In this document: piece by piece, positions 8,751-17,877 of the stretch
Numbering within the stretch: position 1 is the first letter of the stretch
Layout of the letters: the number at the start of each line of letters is the position of its first letter
Source: Nitrososphaerota archaeon
GTDB lineage: Archaea; Thermoproteota; EX4484-205; JAAOZP01
Assembly: GCA_011605725.1 (NCBI GenBank)
Contig: JAAOZP010000017.1
Span: forward strand, 1-64,000
Direction of reading: 5' to 3'
DNA length: 64,000 bases
The notes under the pieces: generated by a model
What the model saw: only the letters and a program-made list of their open reading frames with translations
Database searches by the model: none
What the model was told of the DNA's origin: nothing
Program-made: the position numbers and the translations under genes

Positions 8751-9629
8751 ATGTTTAAAAAAGCCGGAGAAGGTTTTCGACACAGATTGATAGATGCCCA
8801 CACCCATATCGGCAGAGTTAAATCCTGGAGTAGAAGACTGATAGGAACTGTTGAAGCAGGTTTACGAGACCTGTTGGAATACGTTGAAAGCGAGAAGCTG
8901 GAGAAAGTAGTTCTGCTGCCGGTTGCGAAAAGCTATCTTGATATTGGAGAAGACATTGTTAAAACCGACGGCGTGCTTAAAGCCTACTTCCTCCACCCGG
9001 ATAAGATAATCCCGTTCTGCGCCTTTAATCCGGAGGATGAGGGTTTAAGAGAGAAAATAAGGGAGGCGGTTGGGAATGGATGCAGAGGGTTTGGCGAGCA
9101 TAAGGTTGAAACCAGGATTGACAACGAGCATAATATCAGCCTTTTCAGAATCTGCGGGGAACACGGGCTCCCGGTGCTGATACATATCGACAACAGGTTT
9201 AATCCTGATTTTGAAGGCTTTAAAAAAGTGGTTTCAAGAGTTGAGGAAACTGTTTTCATAGTTCACGGCCCGGGATGGTGGGCTCAAATAAGCAGCGGTA
9301 AGACTGAGGAAACGTATCCGAAAGGGAAGATAAGCGAGCCGGGTGAAGCAGTTAGAATCCTTAAAGAATATAGGAATGTTTACGCCGACATCTCTGCCTT
9401 CTCAGGGTTGAACGCGATCTCGAGAGACAGGGATTTCGGAAGAAGGTTCCTAATCGAGATGAGCAGTAAACTGATTTATGGAACGGATTTCCCGTGTATA
9501 AACCCTGAAGGTTTACAATTCGGCCCAGACAGATCACACATATCCATGCTGGAAAGCTATAATCTTGATGAGGACGCGTTGGAGAAAATAACTCGCGGAA
9601 ACATCCTTAAGATATTGAAGCCGGATTAA
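8751..9629 (+). CDS. Amidohydrolase-family metal-dependent hydrolase (amidohydro_2)
   Basis: TIM-barrel hydrolase of 292 residues. Metal ligands are visible as IDAHTHIG near the N-terminus, a His in VLIHID, a His in FIVHGPG, and the C-terminal Asp in YGTDFP. This pattern fits the amidohydro_2 (COG2159-like) group, which hydrolyses lactones or decarboxylates cyclic acids. Only 41 bp after the Gfo/Idh run, so plausibly the same operon and a hydrolytic step after sugar oxidation, such as lactone opening. The exact substrate is not deducible. Confidence 0.82.
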   Translation: MFKKAGEGFRHRLIDAHTHIGRVKSWSRRLIGTVEAGLRDLLEYVESEKLEKVVLLPVAKSYLDIGEDIVKTDGVLKAYFLHPDKIIPFCAFNPEDEGLREKIREAVGNGCRGFGEHKVETRIDNEHNISLFRICGEHGLPVLIHIDNRFNPDFEGFKKVVSRVEETVFIVHGPGWWAQISSGKTEETYPKGKISEPGEAVRILKEYRNVYADISAFSGLNAISRDRDFGRRFLIEMSSKLIYGTDFPCINPEGLQFGPDRSHISMLESYNLDEDALEKITRGNILKILKPD

Positions 9630-9730
9630 ATCACTTCTGAAAACAGGCTTGAAAAAGCCTGCTGAGAACATTAGCTGGAGAAGCTGTTGAAAAAGTTTTA
9701 TTTAAGCATTCACGCGTATCGTCGGCAAGG

Positions 9731-10750
9731 GTGTGCAGCCTGTTGAACATGGAGGATACGAATCCTTTCGAAACACCGGGCTCCTGGATGAAGGGGAATA
9801 TTCACGCTCACACGACTAATTCCGACGGAACACTGTCCCCCGAGAAGACGATGGATTACTACTCCAGCTACGGCTATGATTTCCTAGCTTTGACAGACCA
9901 TGGCAAGCTTACGAAAGCCTCTTCGGAGAAACTCCTGTTAATCCCTGGGGTTGAACTTGTTTCTGGGAAAAGTGTTTTAGGAGGGGACTATCATGTGGTA
10001 GCGATTAACGTTGAGGATGAGGAGGCTTTGCAGAAGCATGCGAAAGACTCGGTTCAAACACTGCTCGACTATTTGAAGGAAAACGGTTTCGCTGTGATCG
10101 CCCACCCATATTGGTCTAAGCTCACCACACAGGACCTGCTTAACATAACTAACTATCTCGGCATAGAGATATACAACACTGGGTGTGATGTTGAAGTTGC
10201 GAAAGGCTTTTCAACAATCCATTGGGATAACCTTTTGACGAACAGGATTAATGTTTACGGTTTCGCTGTTGACGACGCCCACTGGTATAGTAATCTGGAT
10301 GCTCCCGGAGGATGGATCTGCGTCAAGGTTAGAGAGAGAAGCCTGAGCGGGCTGATCAAATCCATAGAGAAGGGTCTATTCTACGCTTCAACCGGCCCGG
10401 TTATCAAAAGGTTTTCTTACGCGTCTAACGGGCTTGAAGCCGAGTTTTCAACAGTAAGAAGAGTCGACGTGGTTTCCGAGAATGGAACGGGCTTCAGCAT
10501 CTCGACGGATGTTTACAATATTGTTAGGAGGAAACCCGGGATTCAGAGAATCAGGATTGTGAAAACAGGCAGGAAGAACGGCGGTGAGGAAGTCTATGCG
10601 GAGATCCGTGGAAAGAGTGCAGTTTTCAAGCTATCTAAATCAGGTTTAAGCTATGTTAGGCTGGAAGGGTTCGACTTTAAAAGCTACGTGCGGCTTGAAA
10701 TCACGGACGCGAACGGTAGGAAAGCATGGACAAACCCTGTTTTCCTATGA
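9731..10750 (+). CDS. PHP-domain metallohydrolase (CehA/McbA-like)
   Basis: A 339-residue PHP-domain protein. Metal-binding motifs run in order: GNIHAHTTNSDGTLSPE, LTDHG, IPGVELV and IAHPYW, followed by a late DDAHW. This order and the long C-terminal beta-rich tail fit CehA/McbA-type phosphoesterases. A TATA-like GTTTTATTTAAG at 9695-9706 sits about 30 bp before the GTG at 9731; the ATG at 9749 is an alternative start. Substrate unknown; the catabolic neighbourhood suggests a sugar-phosphate ester. Confidence 0.8.
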   Translation: MCSLLNMEDTNPFETPGSWMKGNIHAHTTNSDGTLSPEKTMDYYSSYGYDFLALTDHGKLTKASSEKLLLIPGVELVSGKSVLGGDYHVVAINVEDEEALQKHAKDSVQTLLDYLKENGFAVIAHPYWSKLTTQDLLNITNYLGIEIYNTGCDVEVAKGFSTIHWDNLLTNRINVYGFAVDDAHWYSNLDAPGGWICVKVRERSLSGLIKSIEKGLFYASTGPVIKRFSYASNGLEAEFSTVRRVDVVSENGTGFSISTDVYNIVRRKPGIQRIRIVKTGRKNGGEEVYAEIRGKSAVFKLSKSGLSYVRLEGFDFKSYVRLEITDANGRKAWTNPVFL

Positions 10751-10753
10751 CTA

Positions 10754-10779
10754 TTAGCATAACGCTTTAGCATAACGCT
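10754..10779. repeat. Perfect 13-bp tandem duplication
   Basis: TTAGCATAACGCT occurs twice head to tail immediately after the PHP gene stop codon and in the convergent spacer before the radical SAM gene. It could be replication slippage or a transcription-end element; no coding potential is seen here. Confidence 0.7.
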
Positions 10780-10905
10780 TATGCTTGCCTTAACCATTTA
10801 GCTTAAGCTGAACCCTTAAGGCTGAGGAAGTCTTAAACCAGGAATAGGCTTAGCAGGATTAGCCCTAGATACGGGGCAGCAGCCTTTCGCCAGGCGGAGA
10901 GAATG

Positions 10906-11766
10906 TTAAAGCATGTGTGAACCGTCGCATGTCTCAGCAGTATGAAGCTCTGGAAAACCCTCTCTGCATGATGCGAAACCCATGGAGAGTTCTTCAGCAA
11001 CCTCCCTCACTTTTAAAATAAGCTCTCTGCGGAGACTCTCAGCCATGTAGGTTGACCTGCCTACGCGCTCGCCGCGCGAGTAAACATTCTTAAGCTCATC
11101 CTCCAATTCCGGAAACGCTGTTAAAACTCTTTTGAAATTATCAGGCTTAGCCTTGTAGGTTGAGGTTGTAACCTGTCTGACGCCCGCTTCAAACGCTGCT
11201 TTAAGAATTGCACTGATAGTATCCGAATCATCATTAACCCCGGGAATAATGGGGTCAAGCCTAATCATCGTCGGTATTCCAGCTCTGCTTAAAGCTTCAA
11301 GCGCCCGAAGCCTACTAACAGGCGGCGGGGCGAAGGGTTCAAGCCTCTTTGCAACATGCCCGTTAAGCGTCGTGACGGTTATGCTTACGCAAACCCTTCC
11401 TTTAGAAAGTATATCAATATCCCTAGCCACCAGGTTTGATTTAGTAACTATTAGCAGTTTAAACCCGTTTCTGATTAAGACTGGAAGAACCTCCCTCATG
11501 AGAAGGTTCTGAGCCTCTGCAGGGGTATACGGGTCTGAACTGTTAGCGATCGACACCGGCATACTTCTGTCAAGCTTCTTCACCTCTTTCTCAAGCTGCA
11601 GAATAGTGAACTCCTTAACCCTGGGTTGAAACGCTCCGGGAACGTATGAAGTTATGTAGCAGTAGACACACCTGTGCCCACACCCCCGGTATGGTGAGAA
11701 ACTATATTTTGGGGGGCATGTGCACAGCCTGCCACGCCACGGGTCAAACGGGGTTATGAGTTTCAA
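10906..11766 (-). CDS. Radical SAM protein, SPL-like (COG1533)
   Basis: A 286-residue radical SAM enzyme. The [4Fe-4S]-binding motif is CGHRCVYC near residue 29, followed by VSIANSSDPYTPAEA and IRLDPIIPGVND, typical of the COG1533 group related to spore photoproduct lyase. An extra CTC pair precedes the cluster motif. These proteins are widespread and mostly uncharacterised; a DNA-repair role is proposed only from the homology. Monocistronic by appearance. Confidence 0.85.
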   Translation of the reverse strand: MKLITPFDPWRGRLCTCPPKYSFSPYRGCGHRCVYCYITSYVPGAFQPRVKEFTILQLEKEVKKLDRSMPVSIANSSDPYTPAEAQNLLMREVLPVLIRNGFKLLIVTKSNLVARDIDILSKGRVCVSITVTTLNGHVAKRLEPFAPPPVSRLRALEALSRAGIPTMIRLDPIIPGVNDDSDTISAILKAAFEAGVRQVTTSTYKAKPDNFKRVLTAFPELEDELKNVYSRGERVGRSTYMAESLRRELILKVREVAEELSMGFASCREGFPELHTAETCDGSHML

Positions 11767-11824
11767 GACTCAGGCTTCTCAAAAGTTGAACGATTAAGAC
11801 GATAAAAGCTTTTAACGAATGTTT

Positions 11825-13192
11825 TTAACCATATTTTGCAAGCGTTTCTTTAAGCCTTGTTTCCGCGTACCTAACTATCTCCTCCAGGGCCTGCCTGCTT
11901 CTCGCCTCAGCCGCCAGCTTAACCTGCGGAAGCGTGTTTGAAGCCCTTAAGATGAACCAGCCGTCTTCAAGCTCAACCCTAACCCCGTCTATAGTTATAG
12001 TCTTACGCCCTTCCTTTTCGAACACGCGTGCCAGGTCGTTAACCACCATGAACTTAACCTTGTCTGGAACACCATAATCCTTCCTTAGAAACTCGTATTT
12101 AGGCAGCTCAGAAACTAGTTCAGAAAGCTTTCTACCGGTTAAAGTTAGAAGCTGAGCAACTTTAAGCGTTGCGAAAATAGCGTCGTCCAAACCGTAGATT
12201 TCACCGAAGTAGAGGTGGCTAGATATCTCTCCGCCGAAAAAAGCCTTCTCAGACACCATCTTACCCAGTATGAAAGTGTGGCCCACCCTGCTCATCACAG
12301 GCACCACCCTGTTTTCCCTCGAGACTTCCTCAACCAGTTTTGAGCAGCTGACTTCGTAAACTATCTTCTCACCAGGCTTATCCCTGAGAAAATGCTTCAC
12401 GAAAAGCGCCAAGACTACGTCCCCACGAATAACGTTTCCCTCATCGTCCACAAATAGAGCCCTATCGCCGTCACCATCGTAGCCAACCCCGAAATCATAC
12501 CCCCCGTCCTTAACCATCTTTCTTAGAGCGCTTAGAGACTCTTCAGTAGGCTCAGGCGACCGAGACGGGAAGCCACCGTCAGGATAATCGTTCATCGATT
12601 CCACTGTCAAACCCGATTTCTGAAGTATTTTTTTACCGATTACTGAGCACGACCCGTTTCCAGGGTCTATAAGAACCTTAAGCCTCCCGATTCTCCCTTT
12701 GAAACTGTCAAGCAAGTAATTCTCATATTCCTCCAGAATCCTTTCCCCAGCATCCTCCACCCGTCCTTTAAAAGCGGAATAGCGGAACATTTTAGAATCA
12801 ATTATTTTCTTAACCTCCTCTAAGCCTGTTCCCCAGCCGCAGAGAAGAGCGTTCTCCCTGCAGAGTTTAAATCCGTTCCATTCAGGAGGATTGTGGCTAC
12901 TCGTTACAACTACCCCTCCATCAAGATTCCAGCTGGCGACAGCGAAGTAGACTATTGGAGTGGGCACAAGACCTAGGCTGAGGACTGTGGCACCAGTTAA
13001 GGATAGGCCGTCAATCAGCGCTGATGCGAGACTCCTGCTGCTTTTTCTAACATCCCATCCAACAGAGATCCTCTTTCCCTCGCCACCTAGATAGGTGGCG
13101 AATGCTAAACCTATTAGTTTAGCATCTTCCTCAGCAAAGTCTCTACCGTATACACCCCTAACATCATACGCGCGAAATATCTCTTCCCTCAT
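11825..13192 (-). CDS. Phosphomannomutase/phosphoglucomutase
   Basis: Alpha-D-phosphohexomutase family enzyme of about 455 residues interconverting hexose 6- and 1-phosphates (Man, Glc or GlcN). The phosphoserine loop is VVTSSHNPPEWNG, the metal loop GYDGDGDRA, the sugar-specificity loop FFGGEISSH (the GEMSGH-type loop), and the phosphate loop RASNTLPQ. I prefer the ATG at 13192, as the TATA box (13217-13226) is 29 bp away; the GTG at 13201 is nearer than usual. It would supply activated sugar precursors for glycosylation or feed sugar phosphates into glycolysis. Confidence 0.9.
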   Translation of the reverse strand: MREEIFRAYDVRGVYGRDFAEEDAKLIGLAFATYLGGEGKRISVGWDVRKSSRSLASALIDGLSLTGATVLSLGLVPTPIVYFAVASWNLDGGVVVTSSHNPPEWNGFKLCRENALLCGWGTGLEEVKKIIDSKMFRYSAFKGRVEDAGERILEEYENYLLDSFKGRIGRLKVLIDPGNGSCSVIGKKILQKSGLTVESMNDYPDGGFPSRSPEPTEESLSALRKMVKDGGYDFGVGYDGDGDRALFVDDEGNVIRGDVVLALFVKHFLRDKPGEKIVYEVSCSKLVEEVSRENRVVPVMSRVGHTFILGKMVSEKAFFGGEISSHLYFGEIYGLDDAIFATLKVAQLLTLTGRKLSELVSELPKYEFLRKDYGVPDKVKFMVVNDLARVFEKEGRKTITIDGVRVELEDGWFILRASNTLPQVKLAAEARSRQALEEIVRYAETRLKETLAKYG

Positions 13193-13216
13193 GCTCGTCA
13201 CAATGGTGTTTTAAAC

Positions 13217-13226
13217 CTATATAAAC
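13217..13226 (-). promoter_or_regulatory. TATA box of the phosphohexomutase
   Basis: The minus strand reads TTTATATAGG, about 29 bp before the ATG at 13192, giving a leaderless or near-leaderless mRNA. Confidence 0.6.
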
Positions 13227-13290
13227 CGATTGGTTCCATTTGATGAATATTGAGCAATCCAGTAAACTCTCACGTTTCCCCAAACAGTAT

Positions 13291-13342
13291 GCTGCACGCT
13301 TGTTTCAAGATGTTCACATATGCGTTTAGAATAGCGTGCAGC
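13291..13342. repeat. Inverted repeat, 10-bp perfect arms
   Basis: GCTGCACGCT (13291-13300) is exactly complementary to AGCGTGCAGC (13333-13342) with a 32-nt loop. It lies in the spacer between the end of the nitroreductase and the start of the phosphohexomutase. It could be a terminator/attenuator, a protein site, or a small RNA hairpin. Confidence 0.5.
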
Positions 13343-13392
13343 GTTTTGCGACAGCACACTGTATTAAAAAAGCTTTAACACTAGTGTTTAAA

Positions 13393-14013
13393 TCAGACGG
13401 TTGTGAACGACTTATCCATCCTTCTCCCATACCTGTTAAAGGAAACAATATCCTCCAGCCTGCGCTTGGGAACATGAAGAACACCGTTCACATCCCTCCA
13501 GTATTTCACGTCATCATTCTTCATATCTTCAACAATAGGTTCTTCAGCCCTGTATCCGAGGGCTACGACGAAGCATATCCTGCAGTGCTCAGGTATTGAA
13601 AGGATTTCCCTAAGCTTCTCACGGTCTACTGAAGCCATCCAGCATGCGCCAACACCCTCCTCCCAGGCTGTTAAAACCATGTTTTCAATAGCGGCAGCAC
13701 AGTCAACCTCGCCTCCTTCAGCCTTCTTTCTCGTGTTAACCAAGACGACAATGTAGGCAGTCGGCCTCTCGCCCTCCCTCGGAGCACCAGAGGGGCCAAG
13801 ATACATTGCCCATTTAAGCGTGTTGAAAACCTTGTCGAGCAAGTCATTCTCAGTCACTAAAACATACTCGCAAGGCTGAATGTTTCCACCGGATGGGGCG
13901 AGCCTAGCAGCGTTTAAAAGCTTCTTAAAAACATGCATGGGAATCGGTTTCTGAGTAAACCTGCGTATGGTTCTCCGGCTCACAGCAGCATCATACACGT
14001 TCAACACACCCAC
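13393..14013 (-). CDS. Nitroreductase-family flavoprotein
   Basis: FMN-dependent NAD(P)H oxidoreductase of 206 residues. The N-terminal SRRTIRRFTQKPIP is the FMN-phosphate-binding Arg cluster, LAPSGGNIQPCEYVLV the second FMN contact, and ENMVLTAWEEGVGACWM the typical helix and loop. The C-terminus extends about 30 residues beyond the core. The substrate (quinone, nitroaromatic or a natural electron acceptor) cannot be stated. Confidence 0.87.
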   Translation of the reverse strand: MGVLNVYDAAVSRRTIRRFTQKPIPMHVFKKLLNAARLAPSGGNIQPCEYVLVTENDLLDKVFNTLKWAMYLGPSGAPREGERPTAYIVVLVNTRKKAEGGEVDCAAAIENMVLTAWEEGVGACWMASVDREKLREILSIPEHCRICFVVALGYRAEEPIVEDMKNDDVKYWRDVNGVLHVPKRRLEDIVSFNRYGRRMDKSFTTV

Positions 14014-14066
14014 CTAAACGTTTCTCGCTTAACGTCTTTTTAAGGCTGTTGCCGCCGATTGAACCG

Positions 14067-14531
14067 TTACGGAACCTTCATCACTCTAGCGTTGAGAAGC
14101 CTTACGATGTCGATGGGCGAGATTTCAAGAGTCGCGTTAACAGCCCCTCCCCCAGCGTAAACCTTCTCTTTGCTCAGCAGGCTTTCGTCAACAATAGCAA
14201 GCACCTGTTTAACATGGCCGACTGGCGGCACAGCTCCAGCCACATACCCTGTGTGGTTTAAAACTTCCTCCTCAGTGGCTAACCGTAGTTTCCGGAAACC
14301 GAGTGTTTTAGCAAGCTTATCCTGGTTAACTCTGCGTCCACCTGGGACAACCACTATAAGCGGCTCCTTATTCTCGTTTACGAAGACAACTGTTTTAGCG
14401 ACCTGCTCTAGACTGATCCCGAGCTCCCTGCTTGCTTTTTCAGCAGAATAAGTTTCCCCGTGGAAAAGTATTCTATGTTTCACGCTCCGGCTTTCAAGGA
14501 AGACCTCCAGATCCCTGCTCGACAGCGGCAT
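14067..14531 (-). CDS. YbaK/ProX-family aminoacyl-tRNA deacylase
   Basis: A 154-residue YbaK/EbsC domain protein that hydrolyses mischarged aminoacyl-tRNA (Cys- or Ala-tRNAPro type). The invariant Lys is in LEQVAKTVVF, with VVPGGRRVNQDKLAK and the glycine-rich AGAVPPVGH loop, and GGGAVNATLEI near the C-terminus. Start ATG at 14531. It is divergent from the TyrRS gene across about 75-90 bp. Confidence 0.88.
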   Translation of the reverse strand: MPLSSRDLEVFLESRSVKHRILFHGETYSAEKASRELGISLEQVAKTVVFVNENKEPLIVVVPGGRRVNQDKLAKTLGFRKLRLATEEEVLNHTGYVAGAVPPVGHVKQVLAIVDESLLSKEKVYAGGGAVNATLEISPIDIVRLLNARVMKVP

Positions 14532-14605
14532 TTTCAGGAACAGTTTGAAAACCTGTTTTTATCTTTTAAGCATGCATACTCTACTAAAATATTTAAAAAC
14601 AAACG

Positions 14606-15712
14606 TTGAAAAAAGGATTCAGCTTGGATGTAGAGGAAAGACTTGAGCTCGTTAAAAGCGTTGGCGAGGAGATCGTAACCCTGGATGAGCTTAGGATGCT
14701 TCTTGAAACAAAAGAGCATCCCGTCGCCTACGACGGTTTCGAGCCATCTGGGCTTGCGCACATAGCGTTCGGACTGTTCAGGCCGATTCTCCTTGAACCC
14801 TTGATTAAGGCGGGGATAAGGTTTAAGCTTTACCTTGCCGACTGGTTTGCCTGGATAAACCGGAAGCTCGGGGGGGACTTGGAGAAGATAAGGGTCTGCG
14901 GTGAATACTTCATAGAGGTTTGGAAGGCCGCTGGGGTTGATTTCAGCAGTGTTGAAACAGTCTGGGCGAGCGATATTGTTGATTCAAGCGAATACTGGAG
15001 GAACGTGATACAGGTTGCTAAGCTAACAACGGTTTCCAGGGCTGAGAGAGCATTGACAATAATGGGTAGGAAGAAAGGGGAGTTGAAGGATGTCGCCCAA
15101 TACTTCTACCCCATGATGCAAGTCACTGATATCTTCATGCTTGGCGCAGACATTTGTCAGCTGGGGCTTGACCAGAGAAGGGCGAACATGCTTGCTAGAG
15201 AAGTTGGGCCGAAGCTTGGATACTGGAAGCCCGTGGTAGTCAGCCACCACATGCTTATGGGTCTTCAAGGAGTGAGGGAACCGGAAGGCTTCGACGAGGA
15301 TAAGAATATAGATGTTCAAATAAGCTCGAAAATGAGTAAGAGTAAGCCGGAGTCAAGCATATTTGTGCATGATTCTCGGGAAACAATATTTAAGAAAATT
15401 CTTTCAGCATACTGTCCGGAGAAGGTTGTTGAGAACAATCCAGTATTAGACTGGACGAAACACATAGTCTTCAGGAAATTCAAGAGTTTACGGGTTGAAA
15501 GGCTTCCTAAGCATGGTGGGCCCGTGGAGTTCCACACGTATGAGGAGTTAGAGTCAGCCTATGTTAAGGGTCTTCTCCATCCGCTTGACTTGAAAAACGC
15601 TGTGGCCGACGTGATCGACAAGATGGTTGAGCCGATAAGAAGACATTTTGAGGAGAACAGTAGGGCTAGAGAACTCTACGAGGAGTTGAGGAAGACAGAA
15701 GTGTCAAGGTAG
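14606..15712 (+). CDS. tyrS: Tyrosyl-tRNA synthetase, archaeal type
   Basis: Class Ic aminoacyl-tRNA synthetase of 368 residues. The HIGH-like motif is SGLAHIAFG (about 49-56) and KMSKS is intact at 242-246; YFYPMMQVTDIFMLGADICQLGLDQ is the tyrosine pocket. It lacks the bacterial S4-like tail, as expected for archaeal/eukaryal TyrRS. No ATG is available: starts are TTG at 14606 or TTG at 14624, the latter giving the typical LDVEERLELV N-terminus. A TATA-like AAAATATTTAAA lies at 14587-14598. Confidence 0.93.
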   Translation: MKKGFSLDVEERLELVKSVGEEIVTLDELRMLLETKEHPVAYDGFEPSGLAHIAFGLFRPILLEPLIKAGIRFKLYLADWFAWINRKLGGDLEKIRVCGEYFIEVWKAAGVDFSSVETVWASDIVDSSEYWRNVIQVAKLTTVSRAERALTIMGRKKGELKDVAQYFYPMMQVTDIFMLGADICQLGLDQRRANMLAREVGPKLGYWKPVVVSHHMLMGLQGVREPEGFDEDKNIDVQISSKMSKSKPESSIFVHDSRETIFKKILSAYCPEKVVENNPVLDWTKHIVFRKFKSLRVERLPKHGGPVEFHTYEELESAYVKGLLHPLDLKNAVADVIDKMVEPIRRHFEENSRARELYEELRKTEVSR

Positions 15713-15755
15713 TTCTTCATTTAACCTTTTTCCAAAAAGTAGCTATACGGTTATG

Positions 15756-17873
15756 TCACACTAATTTTAGAAGCCTCGGCTTCTCAGCCACCTGAAGTAT
15801 TGTTGAAAACAGTCCTTCGAACGCTGTCTTCACATTGTCATCGTGAGCAGGCTCGTTCAGCATGAATATGGCTGAACCATCCTTAGCTGAGACAAGCTCG
15901 ATCGCGTGTCGGGCGAAAGCATACGCCTGCTCCATGCTTGTTGAGAGAATCATGTCAGAGATGTCGAGAATAATCCAAGTATGCATCTCTGAATCCAGAG
16001 ACCTGTTTATAGCGTTAATCATTTGAGTAACATCGTCGAAGGAAACGCTTTCACCAGGCTTAGCACCCACGGTGACTACAGGGATGAGCTTAACGTTCTC
16101 TAAAGTCGGAATCTGCGATAATACTCCGCTCGCAGGCCTGAGAAGCATGACGCATCTTTCAGTGTTAGCATATATCTCGCGTACAGCCTTAGCCACATAG
16201 GGCTCGTAAAGATATTTCGGATTATATTCGAGAAGTATTTTTCTACGAATAAGCCTGTCATGCGTCAAGCCGAAAGCCTCTGAGAAAGCGTTCAGATCCT
16301 CTGCACGACAGTCCTCCACGCAGATGAGACGAGTTATTCGAGACCTACCGATATCCGTCGAAAGCCTATCCACTAGGGAGTAATAGGTCTTCCAGACACC
16401 CTTAGCCCCGGAATTAAGCATGAAGACCCTTCTCACCACCCCCAGATAGTTTTCAAACAAATCAGCGTTTTCTCTCGCCAAGTAGGCTGAGACTGCTGAT
16501 AGAAGCACGTTGAAAGCCTCCCTAACTGCTTCAACTCTTCTTCCATTAGGAATCGTCCTAACGTAGGCGACTAAGCGTTCAACACCTATTTCCCCGTCTG
16601 TCGAAACATCAAGATGCTTCACCACATCCATGCTCCTCATCTTCTTGAAGAACTCTGGTGCCAACGGACCTGCGATATGCTTTCGAACAGGCAGAAGCAG
16701 CCGCCTATATGTGCGGACAACAGCCTCCCACTCGGGGAGACCCTCTAAGGAAGCGTCTGGACTGATGAAGGATAGAAACTCGCCGGTGGCCAGCCCGTAT
16801 ATAATGTCGGTTTTCTTAAGATACTCCTGATGGTTCATAATTATGGTTTTAAAGGCTTCCTTCTCATCCTGAGACTTTAAATTGAAATATATGCTTTCAA
16901 GGACCTCCATCAACTCGTCCGCAGCCCTGTGAGCCCAATCTCTAGTTTCAAAATACTCCAGCGTTTTATCCAAAGCCTGAATACTGTTAAGACTTTCAAT
17001 CTTCTCCGCATTCAAAATGATTCTCAGCCTATCATAAGTAACCACGTCACTGAGACGAGTCTTATCCAAGTATTCTAAAAGATCCATGGTCTTCAAACCA
17101 AGCTCATCTGGAGGAGCAATATCGATCAGCTTATTAAGAAATTTCTGATAAGAGTTCGTTAAAGGATTGCCCATACCTGTCAATACAATTTCTTTAGGTG
17201 GACCTATGGCAAAAGAATATGAGAGGAATACAAAGGACAAGAAGTAGAATGGGCCGCTAGTAGGCGGGATATTTTCAAAAGAAATCAAAAGAGCGTTAAG
17301 GAGCATTATACCCATTATTTGAAATACAGTGAAGCCAAATAACATCAAACTATACTTTTTTCTTAGCCAAGGAGCTTTAGCCCTTTTTATTGAATTATAG
17401 AGGACAATTGTTATAAATATAGAATATCCAGTCATGTATAAGAATGTTACTATACCTTCAATAGTGAGGGGTGGATTTGGAATAAATACCCATCCGAAAT
17501 CTGATAACTTTGCTTTGTACGATATGAAAGCTGAAACAGTTACAATAAAAACTGGTGGGATGAGTATTAGATAGTAATCTTTTTCTTTTTCACCATTAGC
17601 TATGAACCCATACACTAGATATGCTAATAGCCCAATTGAAACGAAGTATAACGAGTTTGAAACTCTAAACAGTCTTAATGACAGATCTACATCAGGTACG
17701 GCCAGTTTAAAGGCGTTAGTGAAGAGATGTAACGAGGTTGCCAATCCGTAAATGAAAAATCGTTGGTGTAAAATTGAGTGACGTTGCTTTAGTAGAATAT
17801 CTAGAGATAGTAAAAATGACAATATGCCAGTTATAATATAAATGGAAGACCATATTATTGAACCCTCCCCCAT
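15756..17873 (-). CDS. Membrane sensor-like protein: N-terminal 7TM region plus C-terminal DUF835
   Basis: A 705-residue protein. Residues 1 to about 225 hold about seven hydrophobic helices like the N-terminal 7TM domain of archaeal sensor kinases; a long helical cytoplasmic region without recognisable domains follows; the last 125 or so residues are a DUF835 domain (NVKLIPVVTVG, WIILDISDMILS, ARHAIELVSAKDGSAIFMLN). DUF835 resembles KaiC/RecA-like folds and often accompanies KaiC proteins. The ATG at 17873 is preceded by AGGAGGT nine bases away, five bases after the stop of the upstream gene. Last gene of a four-gene operon, probably its membrane input or output element. No kinase motifs were seen. 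Confidence 0.82.
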   Translation of the reverse strand: MGEGSIIWSSIYIITGILSFLLSLDILLKQRHSILHQRFFIYGLATSLHLFTNAFKLAVPDVDLSLRLFRVSNSLYFVSIGLLAYLVYGFIANGEKEKDYYLILIPPVFIVTVSAFISYKAKLSDFGWVFIPNPPLTIEGIVTFLYMTGYSIFITIVLYNSIKRAKAPWLRKKYSLMLFGFTVFQIMGIMLLNALLISFENIPPTSGPFYFLSFVFLSYSFAIGPPKEIVLTGMGNPLTNSYQKFLNKLIDIAPPDELGLKTMDLLEYLDKTRLSDVVTYDRLRIILNAEKIESLNSIQALDKTLEYFETRDWAHRAADELMEVLESIYFNLKSQDEKEAFKTIIMNHQEYLKKTDIIYGLATGEFLSFISPDASLEGLPEWEAVVRTYRRLLLPVRKHIAGPLAPEFFKKMRSMDVVKHLDVSTDGEIGVERLVAYVRTIPNGRRVEAVREAFNVLLSAVSAYLARENADLFENYLGVVRRVFMLNSGAKGVWKTYYSLVDRLSTDIGRSRITRLICVEDCRAEDLNAFSEAFGLTHDRLIRRKILLEYNPKYLYEPYVAKAVREIYANTERCVMLLRPASGVLSQIPTLENVKLIPVVTVGAKPGESVSFDDVTQMINAINRSLDSEMHTWIILDISDMILSTSMEQAYAFARHAIELVSAKDGSAIFMLNEPAHDDNVKTAFEGLFSTILQVAEKPRLLKLV

Positions 17874-17877
17874 ATTA

